43,364 nucleotides of DNA, taken from contig JAQTSO010000003.1 in NCBI GenBank assembly GCA_028711215.1, forward strand, positions 65,684-109,047, in the 5' to 3' direction. The translations under genes were made by a program, and so were the position numbers. The notes beneath the pieces were generated by a model that did no database searches, was not told the DNA's origin, and worked only from the letters and a program-made list of their open reading frames with translations. Shown piece after piece: positions 35,342-43,364 of this stretch. The stretch is from Endomicrobiaceae bacterium. GTDB taxonomy: Bacteria > Elusimicrobiota > Endomicrobiia > Endomicrobiales > Endomicrobiaceae. Every line of letters starts with the position of its first letter. Positions within the stretch are counted from its first letter, which is position 1.

Positions 35342-36331
35342 ATGATAAATATAACGGTATCCATTATTTCTTCAAATAACAAATATGAATATTTATGTGA
35401 AACTATTTCCTGTATAAAACGATTTAATATAAATGTTTTTGTTGTGCTAAACGGGTATAATCAAACAATAGCTGATTTTTTAAAAGAGACTAAAAATACG
35501 TATTCAAATTTGGATTATATTATCATAAATGAAAAAGTTGAAAAATCTACAGCAAGAAATATAGGCGTTGAAAATATAAAATCAGATGTTATTTATTTTT
35601 TAGATGATGATGCTTTTTTTATGCAAGATAATATAAAGATTTTACAGGATAAATTTTCTCAATATCCGTTATTGGGAGTTGTCGGGGGGCCCAATTTAAC
35701 ACCTGACAATTCAACGAGATTTGAAAAGATTACAGGGATAATGCTTTCTACTTATTTCCTTTCATGGAAGATGAGCCACAGATACTTGCGTTTTGGCAAT
35801 GACAGATTGACAGATGATTCAGAATTGATATTATGTAATTTGGCCATAAAAAAAGAAATTTTTACGAAGTATAATTTGCAATTTGAAAAAAAATTGCACT
35901 ATAACGAAGAAAATTTATTACTTGAAAAAATAAAAAAACATAATATAAAAGTTTTATATACTCCTGATCTGTCGGTATATCACCACAGAAGAAGTTCCAT
36001 AGAAGAGTTTAGTCTGCAAGTTTTTCATTCAGGTAAAGGAAGAGCTTTGATGTTGTTTTTTATGCCTTCCAGCATACATTTTATCTATTTACTGCCTGCA
36101 CTATTTGTGGTATATTTAATAGGGACAATAATTTTTAAAACAAAATTTATTTTTTTGATAGTATACGCATTGCTTACAGTTAATAATATTGCAAATGCTT
36201 TTTTCAACAATAAACTTAAAGCGAAAGATATTCCTTTGATGTTTCTGATTTCGGTTACAGCACATATATTTTATGGTATTGGTTTTATTATGGGAATATT
36301 TCAAGGAATTATATGGAAAGTAAAAAAATAA
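35342..36331 (+). CDS. Glycosyltransferase family 2 with C-terminal membrane segments
   Basis: 329 residues. GT-A fold: start ITVSIISSNNKYEYLCETI, STARNIGVENIKSDVIYFLDDDAFF with the metal-binding DDD at 88-90, GVVGGPNLTP, and a putative acceptor block FEKKLHYNEENLLLEKIKKHNIKVLYTPDLSVYHHRRSS. Two or three hydrophobic segments after about 245 anchor it to the membrane. It starts 2 bp after radical SAM 3 and overlaps the next gene by 19 bp. It probably adds a sugar to a lipid-linked intermediate at the inner membrane. Confidence 0.88.
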   Translation: MINITVSIISSNNKYEYLCETISCIKRFNINVFVVLNGYNQTIADFLKETKNTYSNLDYIIINEKVEKSTARNIGVENIKSDVIYFLDDDAFFMQDNIKILQDKFSQYPLLGVVGGPNLTPDNSTRFEKITGIMLSTYFLSWKMSHRYLRFGNDRLTDDSELILCNLAIKKEIFTKYNLQFEKKLHYNEENLLLEKIKKHNIKVLYTPDLSVYHHRRSSIEEFSLQVFHSGKGRALMLFFMPSSIHFIYLLPALFVVYLIGTIIFKTKFIFLIVYALLTVNNIANAFFNNKLKAKDIPLMFLISVTAHIFYGIGFIMGIFQGIIWKVKK

Positions 36332-37320
36332 CATTTAATTTTTATGGCATCAATATTTCTGTTTCGGGTTTTAATTCCGTAGTTGATAAAATAATTAGTG
36401 ATTTTAAATATTTTACAAACATAAATAATAGTGATTCTGATATAAAGTTAAACATAAATTTAATAAATCCTCCATATGAAAAAGTCCCGCAAGTTTGTGC
36501 ATCAATGTATAAAACTGATTGTATAAGTTACGATAAAGATAATATAAGATATGTAGATTATTCAGGTAAAGCTCTTGCAATATATAATATAAAAACAAAC
36601 CACGCGGAATTTTTTTCTGTTGATGAAGATTTGTTATATGAAATTGTTTATTTGTTTATACATTCAAGAGTCGGAGAATTGTTGGATAAAAAAGGACTGC
36701 ATAGAATACATGCATGTTCTTTTTCATTTGAGAACAATGTTTATGTTGTAATGTTGCCCCAAGGCGGAGGTAAAAGTACTCTGCTTATGGAATTATTGAA
36801 GAATGACAAAATAAAACTTATTTCGGATGATACTCCTCTTTGTGATGCAAAAGGTAATATTTTCCCGTTCCCTATCAGAATAGGTGTGCATAATGATATA
36901 GATACAAACTATATACCAAACGAATATATAACAACTTTTAACAGAAGAAAATTCGGTCAAAAAAAATTAATTAATTATGAATTTTTTAAAGATAAAATAG
37001 AAACTAAACAACTTCCGGTTACCATTATTTATGGTATAAGATGTTTTTGTGAAAAACCAAGAATAGTTAAGAGTAATGTTTTTGTAGGTTTTTTGCATTT
37101 ATTTAAAAATTGTATAGTCGGTTATGGATTACCACAAGTATTGGAATATTTTTTGATAGGCGGGTTTAAAGATAGCTTCTCAAAAATTAAAATAGTATTT
37201 TCAAGATGTTATGCCAGTATAAAATTGCTATTGAAACATAAAAAAGTATGGTGTTTTTATATTTCAAATGATAAGCCAATGAATGCCAAATTGTTTATAG
37301 ATAGTTTTGGGAAATTATAA
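36313..37320 (+). CDS. HPr kinase-related P-loop protein
   Basis: 335 residues. The core resembles HprK and the HprK-related kinases: HRIHACSFSFENNVYVVMLPQGGGKSTLL, with the P-loop at about 150-156, then KLISDDTPLCDAKGNIFPFPIRIGV, whose SDD (171-173) matches the HprK family. The N-terminal 120 residues are variable, and the HPr-binding C-terminal helix region is not evident. HprK-like genes outside sugar-regulation loci often sit next to radical SAM/SPASM, PqqD and glycosyltransferase genes, as here; their substrate is unknown. It overlaps the glycosyltransferase gene by 19 bp. Confidence 0.75.
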   Translation: MESKKITFNFYGINISVSGFNSVVDKIISDFKYFTNINNSDSDIKLNINLINPPYEKVPQVCASMYKTDCISYDKDNIRYVDYSGKALAIYNIKTNHAEFFSVDEDLLYEIVYLFIHSRVGELLDKKGLHRIHACSFSFENNVYVVMLPQGGGKSTLLMELLKNDKIKLISDDTPLCDAKGNIFPFPIRIGVHNDIDTNYIPNEYITTFNRRKFGQKKLINYEFFKDKIETKQLPVTIIYGIRCFCEKPRIVKSNVFVGFLHLFKNCIVGYGLPQVLEYFLIGGFKDSFSKIKIVFSRCYASIKLLLKHKKVWCFYISNDKPMNAKLFIDSFGKL

Positions 37321-37645
37321 ACAGTTTGATTTTTCAATAAATTGTTTAGAAATTGTTAGATTTAAAAAAACATCAAATAACCTTGACAAGAAAAGTTACT
37401 TTTTATATCATAATACGGTGGAAGAAGAGTTGCGAATTTTATCAATAAAGCTGAATAAATTATCAAAGTCTTATAAAAAGTTGAAAGAAGATAATGATAG
37501 ATTGAAAGCTGACGTTGGATACTTGAGAGCAGACGCGGAAAATCATAAAGACCGTTTGGTAGAGAATAAAGTATTGAATGATAAACAAGTAAGGGTCATA
37601 AAAAAATTGGAATCATTGCTTCAAAAAATTTCTAAAAGTGAATAA
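37307..37645 (+). CDS. Small coiled-coil protein, possibly ZapB-like
   Basis: Up to 112 residues. The last about 70 (EEELRILSIKLNKLSKSYKKL onward) form a continuous heptad coiled coil rich in Leu, Lys and Glu; the first 37 are not recognisable. The outermost start is TTG 37307, overlapping the kinase gene by 14 bp; GTG 37418 or TTG 37430 would leave only the coiled coil. It lies directly upstream of a ZapA-like gene, so a ZapB-like division role is a reasonable guess, but coiled coils are weak evidence by themselves. Confidence 0.5.
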   Translation: MGNYKQFDFSINCLEIVRFKKTSNNLDKKSYFLYHNTVEEELRILSIKLNKLSKSYKKLKEDNDRLKADVGYLRADAENHKDRLVENKVLNDKQVRVIKKLESLLQKISKSE

Positions 37646-37653
37646 GGATTTTT

Positions 37654-37971
37654 ATGAATAGTTCGGATAATAAGATAATGGGCGTGGATGTCGGCATTGT
37701 GGGAATTGCTGATGAAGGAATAAACGAATTATTCGTTGATTCGCCTGTTCAGATCATGAAATTTATAAATGAAAAATATGAAGAAATAAAAAATAATGAG
37801 AAGTACAGCCATATAATTGATACAAGAGTGCTGAGAGTTTTGACAACTTTTGAAATAGCTAAAGAATTGTTGACAATTAAAGGTAATGAAGCCGGAATTT
37901 TAGATACAAATACCAAAAAGATGAAAGAGCTTATCAGAATAGTTGATGATGCTCTACAGGTACCTGAATAA
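37654..37971 (+). CDS. ZapA-like cell division protein
   Basis: 105 residues. The segment SPVQIMKFINEKYEEIKNNEKYSHIIDTRVLRVLTTFEIAKELLTIKG follows the ZapA pattern: a first helix entering a subunit core, then the conserved aL.iA.ELL helix. ZapA bundles FtsZ filaments. The N-terminal beta hairpin region is divergent. Good AAGGA ribosome site. The following RNA and fthC mirror the zapA-ssrS-fthC order of E. coli, which supports the assignment. Could alternatively be an unrelated small helical protein. Confidence 0.6.
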   Translation: MNSSDNKIMGVDVGIVGIADEGINELFVDSPVQIMKFINEKYEEIKNNEKYSHIIDTRVLRVLTTFEIAKELLTIKGNEAGILDTNTKKMKELIRIVDDALQVPE

Positions 37972-37979
37972 TTTATTTT

Positions 37980-38138
37980 ACCCTACATTGTTGGTGATTC
38001 TTTGTTAATGTATTTATTCCTATGAGTTCTTTAGGAGAATTGCAAGCGAGTTATGTAGTTTTACATAAACCTTGTTTCTCACTTATAAAAAAGGGCTTTA
38101 AATACTTAACGGACACGGCAAATGTGGGGTTATTTTTT
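37980..38138 (+). ncRNA. ssrS: Probable 6S RNA
   Basis: About 160 nt that fold into one long rod. The ends pair (ACCCTACATTG at 37980-37990 with CAAATGTGGGGT at 38119-38130, one bulge). An inner stem pairs TTAATGTATTT (38005-38015) with AAATACTTAA (38100-38109). An apical arm runs GAGAATTGCAAG ... CTTGTTTCTC, capped by TTATGTA-GTTT-TACATAA. A bubble lies between the closing and inner stems. CGGCA before the 3' closing strand resembles E. coli 6S. A T-run ends it. Its place after a zapA-like gene and before rarA-fthC fits. 6S RNA binds the sigma70 holoenzyme in stationary phase. Confidence 0.75.
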
Positions 38139-38140
38139 GT

Positions 38141-39445
38141 ATGAATCAAAAAGATTTTTTTAAAGAAAATTCAGGTTCATATAGTCCTTTAGCTTCAAGA
38201 ATGGCTCCAAAAACTCTTGAAGAATATATGGGGCAAACCAATATAGTCGGTGACGGGAAGTTGCTGAGAAGAGCAATAGAGGCTGATAGTTTAGGTTCTG
38301 TAGTGTTTTATGGTCCTTCAGGCAGCGGCAAAACAGCTTTGGCAAGTATTATAGCATCAAAAACAAGCTCTTATTTTGAAAGAGCGAATGCAGTTTTGAT
38401 AGGCATTAGTGATATTAGAACTGTTTTGGAACAAGCAAAAAATCGTTTGGCTATGTACGGAAAAAAAACGATTTTAATGCTTGATGAAATTCATCACTTT
38501 AACAGGACTCAACAAGATGCTTTGTTGCCTGATATAGAAAGCGGGATTATTACTTTAATCGGTATAACAACTGAAAATCCATTTTTTTATATTAATTCTG
38601 CAATACTTTCAAGAACGACTGTATTTGAATTTCAGAAGTTGGAAGATAAAGATCTTTTAAAAATTTTAGATTTAAGCCTTTTGGATAAAGAACGCGGTTT
38701 TGGTAATCTAAATATACAAATTGAACAAAATGCCAAAGAACATTTAATTAAAAATGCTAATGGCGATGCCAGAAGATTGTTAAATGCTGTCGAAATCGGT
38801 GTTTTATCAACTATGCCAAATCAAAACAGGATTATATTATTTGATTTGAAAGTTGCAGAAGAATCTATACAAAAGAGAAGTTTGTCTTATGATAGAAACG
38901 GTGACCAACATTATGACCATATTTCTGCTTTTATAAAATCAATGAGAGGTTCTGACCCGGACGCAACTGTATATTGGATGTCAAAAATGTTAGTTGCAGG
39001 AGAAGATCCGAGATTTATAGCCAGGAGAATTATAATCTGTGCGTCGGAAGATGTCGGCAATGCAGATCCGAGAGCATTAACTTTAGCTGTTTCTGCAATG
39101 CAGGCAGTTGAGTTTATAGGGATGCCGGAAGCAAGAATTATACTTGCTCAGGCAGCCATTTATGTTGCAACGGCACCAAAATCAAATGCTTCTTATTTAG
39201 CGGTTGATAAAGCAATTGAAGAAGTAAAAAATGGTAAACAAAGAAATGTTCCGAATCATTTAAAAGATGCTTCTTTAGACGGGAAAGAATTCGGGCACGG
39301 ACAGGGATATAAATATCCCCATGACTTTGAAAATCATTTTGTAGAACAAAAATACTTTGACGACCCTGTGGAATTTTACGTTCCGACAAATCAAGGATAT
39401 GAGGTAAAAATAAGTGAGCGACTTAACAAAATCAGAAAAAAGTAA
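38141..39445 (+). CDS. rarA: Replication-associated recombination protein RarA/MgsA
   Basis: 434-residue AAA+ ATPase. SPLASRMAPKTLEEYMGQTNIVGDGKLLRRAI is the RarA N-terminus. Walker A is YGPSGSGKTAL, Walker B LMLDEIHHFNRTQQDALLP, sensor 1 GITTENPFF. The C-terminal tetramerisation region has YDHISAFIKSMRGSDPDATVYWMSKMLVAGEDPRFIARRIIICASEDVGNADP and the near-C-terminal GYKYPHDFENHFVEQKYF. RarA acts at stalled replication forks. The ATG follows the 6S T-run directly, so it may be expressed by read-through of the 6S promoter. It overlaps fthC by 32 bp. Confidence 0.95.
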   Translation: MNQKDFFKENSGSYSPLASRMAPKTLEEYMGQTNIVGDGKLLRRAIEADSLGSVVFYGPSGSGKTALASIIASKTSSYFERANAVLIGISDIRTVLEQAKNRLAMYGKKTILMLDEIHHFNRTQQDALLPDIESGIITLIGITTENPFFYINSAILSRTTVFEFQKLEDKDLLKILDLSLLDKERGFGNLNIQIEQNAKEHLIKNANGDARRLLNAVEIGVLSTMPNQNRIILFDLKVAEESIQKRSLSYDRNGDQHYDHISAFIKSMRGSDPDATVYWMSKMLVAGEDPRFIARRIIICASEDVGNADPRALTLAVSAMQAVEFIGMPEARIILAQAAIYVATAPKSNASYLAVDKAIEEVKNGKQRNVPNHLKDASLDGKEFGHGQGYKYPHDFENHFVEQKYFDDPVEFYVPTNQGYEVKISERLNKIRKK

Positions 39446-40007
39446 GTTCAGATACGATTATTTGATTATCAGAGACAGATTAGAACCTCCTATAAGATTT
39501 GCTTACAGTAGTATAATATTTTCTCGGATAAAAAAACTTGAGGAATATAAAAATGCAAAGACTGTAATGTTTTATCTTTCGTATGGTTCTGAAGTTATTA
39601 CGGATAGTATGATTAATGAAGTATTGGCTGATGATAAAATGGTGGTAGTTCCGATTATTAAAAATCCGGGTGACGGAGTTATGCAGGCAATTAAAATATC
39701 AAAACTTGAAGATTGCTATGAAAGAGTTTATGGTATAAGGCAACCCGAGTATAATCAGGATGAAGTTATTAGTAAACAAGATATTGATTTGGTATTTGTG
39801 CCCGGTATTGTTTTTGATAATAAGGGGTATCGCGTAGGTTATGGAAAGGGATATTATGACAAGTGGTTGGTAGGGATTGACATTTCAAAAAGAATAGGAC
39901 TTGCTTATGAGGTGCAGTTAACCGATAAACTTCCAATAGGGGAATATGATTTACCCGTAGGTAAACTGTTAACTGAAAAAAGATGTATAGAATTTACAAC
40001 AAATTGA
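39414..40007 (+). CDS. fthC: 5-formyltetrahydrofolate cyclo-ligase
   Basis: 197 residues. Converts 5-formyl-THF to 5,10-methenyl-THF with ATP. The C-terminal signature [12 protein letters not shown] with [15 protein letters not shown] is diagnostic, and the N-terminal [23 protein letters not shown] is normal. The start is GTG at 39414 inside rarA. In E. coli its homologue ygfA/fthC lies immediately downstream of 6S RNA; here rarA is inserted between. Confidence 0.95.
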   Translation: MSDLTKSEKSKFRYDYLIIRDRLEPPIRFAYSSIIFSRIKKLEEYKNAKTVMFYLSYGSEVITDSMINEVLADDKMVVVPIIKNPGDGVMQAIKISKLEDCYERVYGIRQPEYNQDEVISKQDIDLVFVPGIVFDNKGYRVGYGKGYYDKWLVGIDISKRIGLAYEVQLTDKLPIGEYDLPVGKLLTEKRCIEFTTN

Positions 40008-40029
40008 TATTGCAAAAGGAGACGGAGTT

Positions 40030-41595
40030 ATGTTTATTGTAGAAAATATTTTAATGTTTTTCGGTATTGGATGTTTATGTTTTGTTGCCGGATTTATTGT
40101 CAGATATGTATATGCCAGAATGGATTCTAATTCTATTGAACAAATATCTGATAGAATAATAAATGAAGCTAAAATTCTTGCAGATGCAAAAACAAAGCAA
40201 ATGCTGATTGAAGGTAAAGAAGCAATTGAAAGAGAAAGGAGAGAATTTGACAAAGAGTCAAAAGAAAAGAAAATTGAAGTTCAAAACTCTGAAAAAAGAT
40301 TGATTCAGAGAGAAGAATCTCTTGATAAAAGAATGGATAATTTGGATAAAAGAGATAAAGAATTTCAACAAAAAGAAAAGAATCTTCAAATAAAAGAAAA
40401 AACCATTGATGAAAAAATAGTTGAAGTTGAAACTATAAAAAATGAACAAAAAACCATACTTGAAAAAATTTCCGGTATAACAAGAGAAGAAGCAAAACAG
40501 TCTCTAATAAAAGAAATGCTTGAAGAAGCAAAAAGAGATGCGGTTGTGCTCGCTCAAAGGCTTGAACAGGAAACGAGAGAAACTTCCAATAAAAAAGCAA
40601 AAGAAATTATTTCTCTTGCAATACAAAAAGTAGCTGCAGATCATACGGTTGATACAACAACATCAACAGTTCAAATACCAAATGATGAAATAAAAGGAAG
40701 AATTATAGGAAGAGAAGGAAGAAATATCAGAACATTTGAACAAGCCACGGGCGTAGATTTAATCATTGACGATACTCCTGAAGCTATTACTATTTCTGCT
40801 TTTGACGGAGTAAGAAGATTTGTTGCAAAAAAATCTCTGGAAAAATTAATAGCTGACGGAAGAATTCATCCTGCAAGAATTGAAGAAGTAGTCTTGAAAA
40901 CACAAAAGGAAGTTGAAGACCAGATAAAAGAAATAGGAGAACAGGCTGCTATTGATTCAGGAGTTCCTAATCTTCATCCGGAAATAATAAAGTTGTTAGG
41001 CAGATTGAAATTTAGAACTTCCTACGGACAAAATCAATTACAGCATACACTTGAGGTTACATGGCTTGCAGGAGCAATTGCAGGTGAATTAGGGGTAGAT
41101 ATAGCTTTTTGTAAAAAAGCAGGATTGATGCATGACATTGGCAAAGCTGTTGATCATGAAGTTGAAGGTACTCATCATCAAATATCGGCAGAACTTGCAA
41201 GGAAATATAATGAATCACCAAAAATGATAAATGCTATTTTATCTCATCATGAAGGTTTTGAAGAACCAAAAAGTGCGGAAGCATTTATTATAGCAGCAGC
41301 AGATGCTATATCGGCAGCAAGACCGGGTGCAAGAAGAGAAACTATTGCAAATTACTTAAAAAGACTTGAAAAACTTGAAGCCGTAGCAAAGGAGTTTAAA
41401 GGAGTTTCATCTGCGTATGCAATACAGGCAGGCAGGGAAATAAGAGTTTTGGTAGAACCTGAAAATATAGATGATAAACAAGCACAGGTAGTTGCTCATG
41501 ATATTGCAAAAAAAATAGAACAGGAAATGGATTATCCGGGACAGATTAAAGTTACGGTTATAAGGGAAGTCCGCGCTCAGGATGTAGCTAAATAA
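40030..41595 (+). CDS. rny: Ribonuclease Y
   Basis: 521 residues, the standard length. One N-terminal transmembrane helix ([23 protein letters not shown]) is followed by a long coiled coil (about 40-165), a KH domain ([23 protein letters not shown]) and an HD domain ([21 protein letters not shown], then SHHEG). It initiates mRNA decay at the inner membrane. AAGGAGACGGAG ribosome site. Confidence 0.97.
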   Translation: MFIVENILMFFGIGCLCFVAGFIVRYVYARMDSNSIEQISDRIINEAKILADAKTKQMLIEGKEAIERERREFDKESKEKKIEVQNSEKRLIQREESLDKRMDNLDKRDKEFQQKEKNLQIKEKTIDEKIVEVETIKNEQKTILEKISGITREEAKQSLIKEMLEEAKRDAVVLAQRLEQETRETSNKKAKEIISLAIQKVAADHTVDTTTSTVQIPNDEIKGRIIGREGRNIRTFEQATGVDLIIDDTPEAITISAFDGVRRFVAKKSLEKLIADGRIHPARIEEVVLKTQKEVEDQIKEIGEQAAIDSGVPNLHPEIIKLLGRLKFRTSYGQNQLQHTLEVTWLAGAIAGELGVDIAFCKKAGLMHDIGKAVDHEVEGTHHQISAELARKYNESPKMINAILSHHEGFEEPKSAEAFIIAAADAISAARPGARRETIANYLKRLEKLEAVAKEFKGVSSAYAIQAGREIRVLVEPENIDDKQAQVVAHDIAKKIEQEMDYPGQIKVTVIREVRAQDVAK

Positions 41596-41647
41596 AATAA
41601 AAATATTTTAATATAACAAACTGTTCTTTACTGTTTTAATTAAAAAT

Positions 41648-41682
41648 AAACTTTACTTCAAAAATACTTTGGAGTAAAGTTT
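41648..41682 (+). terminator. Hairpin between rny and xseA
   Basis: Perfect 10-bp stem AAACTTTACT / AGTAAAGTTT, extendable by two pairs, with an 11-15-nt loop. The following bases CAAATTAAGTTTTTT give a delayed T-run, so it is a weak intrinsic terminator or a processing hairpin. Confidence 0.55.
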
Positions 41683-41714
41683 CAAATTAAGTTTTTTAAT
41701 ATTTTGGAATGCCA

Positions 41715-42929
41715 ATGAATTTGGAAGATAAATTAGTATATACAGTAAGTCAGATAAATGGTGAAATAAAAACTATTCTGGAAGATTCTTATCCGGCAGT
41801 TTGGATTACCGGTGAAATTTCTAATTTTAAAACATATTCATCCGGTCATTCATATTTTAGTTTAAAAGATGAAAATTCTCAAATATCAGCAATTTTATTT
41901 GCAGGGTTTAATAAAAATTTAAAATTCATTCCGCAAGACGGAATGCAAATTGTAGTTTACGGTAAAATTACAACTTACCTGCAAAAAGGTTCTTATCAGG
42001 TGCAGGTTTCTTTTATGGAAGAAACAGGCAAAGGGACTTTGCAGGAAGCTTTTGAAAAACTAAAAAACAAACTTCAAACTGAAGGTTTGTTTGAAATCGC
42101 AAAAAAAAAACAAATCCCGTTTTTTATTAATAAAATAGGTGTTGTAACTTCAAAAGACGGAGCTGCATTGCATGATATTTTATCTGTTTTGAACAGAGTA
42201 GATTCAAATATGGAAGTTTTGATTTATCCTGTTAAGGTTCAAGGCGAACAAGCCAAGTTTGAAATTTCTCAGGCAATACATTACCTTAATATAAATAATA
42301 AAAATTTAGATGTTCTACTGGTTGGCAGAGGCGGAGGTTCGTTAGAGGACTTGTGGGCATTTAATGAGGAAATTGTCGCAAGAGCAATATACAATTCAAA
42401 TATTCCGGTTATATCTTGTGTAGGACATGAAGTTGATTTTACAATAGCAGATTTTGTTGCTGATTTGAGAGCTCCGACGCCTTCTGTGGCAGCTGAAATA
42501 GTTATAAAAAACAGAATGGATGTTGAAGATAAAATCAAATCAATTATGGAACGAATCCAAAACAGTGTAAAAAATACTATTAAATTAGCACAGGAAAAAT
42601 TAAACAGATTTAAAACATCAAGAGCTTTGTCAAAACCACATTTGATTTATGAAGATTCGATTCAATATGTTGACGAGTGTGGGGAAAAAATTTATAAAAA
42701 TCTGAATGAATTAATTTTGTCAAAGTCCAAAAAACTTGAGCTAAATATCCAAAAGTTAAATTTGTTATCTCCCTTGAATCTTTTAGCCAGAGGATATTCT
42801 GTTTGTTTTAACGAAAAGGGAATAGTAAAAAATGCAAAAAATATTAAGGCAGATGATAAACTCAGTATAAAATTCAGCGATGGGCAGGTAAAAGCAAAAA
42901 TTATAGAGGATATTTATGAAAAAAAATAA
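41715..42929 (+). CDS. xseA: Exodeoxyribonuclease VII large subunit
   Basis: 404 residues from ATG 41715 (an in-frame ATG two codons earlier, 41709, is too close to the GGA ribosome site). The N-terminal OB fold reads WITGEISNFKTYSSGHSYFSLKDENSQISAILF; the catalytic core has VGVVTSKDGAALHDIL, LLVGRGGGSLEDLWAFNEE and ISCVGHEVDFTIADFVADLRAPTPSVAAE. It makes acid-soluble oligonucleotides from single-stranded DNA together with XseB, encoded next with a 14-bp overlap. Confidence 0.96.
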   Translation: MNLEDKLVYTVSQINGEIKTILEDSYPAVWITGEISNFKTYSSGHSYFSLKDENSQISAILFAGFNKNLKFIPQDGMQIVVYGKITTYLQKGSYQVQVSFMEETGKGTLQEAFEKLKNKLQTEGLFEIAKKKQIPFFINKIGVVTSKDGAALHDILSVLNRVDSNMEVLIYPVKVQGEQAKFEISQAIHYLNINNKNLDVLLVGRGGGSLEDLWAFNEEIVARAIYNSNIPVISCVGHEVDFTIADFVADLRAPTPSVAAEIVIKNRMDVEDKIKSIMERIQNSVKNTIKLAQEKLNRFKTSRALSKPHLIYEDSIQYVDECGEKIYKNLNELILSKSKKLELNIQKLNLLSPLNLLARGYSVCFNEKGIVKNAKNIKADDKLSIKFSDGQVKAKIIEDIYEKK

Positions 42930-43134
42930 TTTTGAAACATCATTAAAAAGGCTTGAACAAATTGTAAATGAAATGGAAAATACCGAACTTGATATTGATA
43001 AAGCCATGAAACTGTTTGAAGAAGGAATCTCTTTAGTTAAAGACTGTTCAACAAAACTTAATGAAGCAAAAAAGAAAGTGGAAATACTAACAGAAAAAGA
43101 CGGTAAAATGAAAAAGACGAATTTTGAGAGTTAA
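42916..43134 (+). CDS. xseB: Exodeoxyribonuclease VII small subunit
   Basis: 72 residues. NFETSLKRLEQIVNEMENTELDIDKAMKLFEEGISLVKDC is the full family signature; the tail is a short Lys-rich helix. It binds along the coiled coil of XseA. Confidence 0.95.
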   Translation: MKKNNFETSLKRLEQIVNEMENTELDIDKAMKLFEEGISLVKDCSTKLNEAKKKVEILTEKDGKMKKTNFES

Positions 43135-43148
43135 ATGAAGGACAAAAT

Positions 43149-43364
43149 ATGAAGATTTTGGCTATGACGTGCTGTTGCGTTGATGTGTTCCCTGAAAAAG
43201 ATTCAGTTGTAGCAGGAGGCAATGCATTAAATTTAGTAGTTGTATGTTCTAAAACGAATAAAGCAGATGTATATATTATGGGAAACATAGGTGACGATAA
43301 TTACGGTAAAATAGTGAAAGAATCAATGTCCGGACTTAATATAAACAGCCAACATTTATATACG
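43149..43364 (+). CDS. PfkB-family sugar kinase, FrlD-like (3' end cut by window edge)
   Basis: The first 72 codons of a ribokinase-family kinase starting at ATG 43149, with an AAGGA ribosome site. CCCVDVFPEKDSVVAGGNALNLVV contains the GGNA substrate motif, and YIMGNIGDDNYGKIVKESM the second conserved block. CVDVxP plus GGNALN resembles fructoselysine 6-kinase (FrlD) and related sugar kinases. It starts 14 bp after xseB. The substrate cannot be told from this fragment. Confidence 0.8.
   Translation, partial: MKILAMTCCCVDVFPEKDSVVAGGNALNLVVVCSKTNKADVYIMGNIGDDNYGKIVKESMSGLNINSQHLYT

Overview
The window is AT-rich bacterial DNA, densely packed with genes mostly on the + strand. Many neighbours overlap by 4 to 37 bp, and GTG and TTG starts are common. 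A two-membrane cell is suggested by a YbgC thioesterase, a Tad pilus locus, a secreted AMIN-domain amidase and a Wzm/Wzt-type polysaccharide exporter. RNase Y, NrnA and a ManC-phosphomannomutase fusion are also present. This mix fits an AT-rich gut or host-associated lineage such as Elusimicrobiota (Endomicrobia-like) or the non-photosynthetic Melainabacteria/Gastranaerophilales. No 16S gene is present, so the phylum is a guess.

Layout. 1-1754 (-): def, fmt and a cut ybgC. 1879-1951: tRNA-Ala(GGC), followed by about 480 bp of non-coding DNA built of direct and inverted repeats. 2508-5525: sugar ABC importer (binding lipoprotein and two permeases, no ATPase), followed by a YihX-like sugar-phosphate phosphatase, a GGQ release-factor-like protein, NAD synthetase, RadC, a PurF-like amidotransferase and a glutaredoxin (to 10515). 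10736-16908: the translation operon rimP-nusA-infB-rbfA, then nrnA-truB. 16913-18715 (-): cell-wall amidase. 18854-24767: ManC/PMM fusion, phosphohexomutase, DUF502 protein, hisS. 24787-29977: compact Tad locus (tadE, a small Flp pilin, cpaB, a TadZ-like/TadA fusion, tadB, tadC). 30090-37320: ABC exporter, DUF5989 protein, three radical SAM enzymes, GT2 glycosyltransferase, HprK-like kinase. 37307-43364: coiled-coil (ZapB-like) protein, ZapA-like protein, a probable 6S RNA, rarA, fthC, rny, xseA, xseB and the start of a PfkB sugar kinase.

Most notable observations. (1) Two glutamine amidotransferases in one operon, NadE and a PurF-like protein, both have Ser where the glutaminase nucleophile Cys is expected. 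(2) A structured RNA between zapA-like and rarA/fthC has 6S-RNA architecture and partly mirrors the E. coli order zapA-ssrS-fthC. (3) The Tad ATPase carries an N-terminal TadZ/CpaE-like domain without a Walker A motif. (4) The exporter, three radical SAM enzymes, a glycosyltransferase and an HprK-like kinase form one operon-like cluster of unknown product, the best candidate here for an undescribed system. (5) A repeat-rich element follows the tRNA gene.

All calls were made by reading the sequence by eye. No database or folding search was run, and family assignments rest on recognised motifs.
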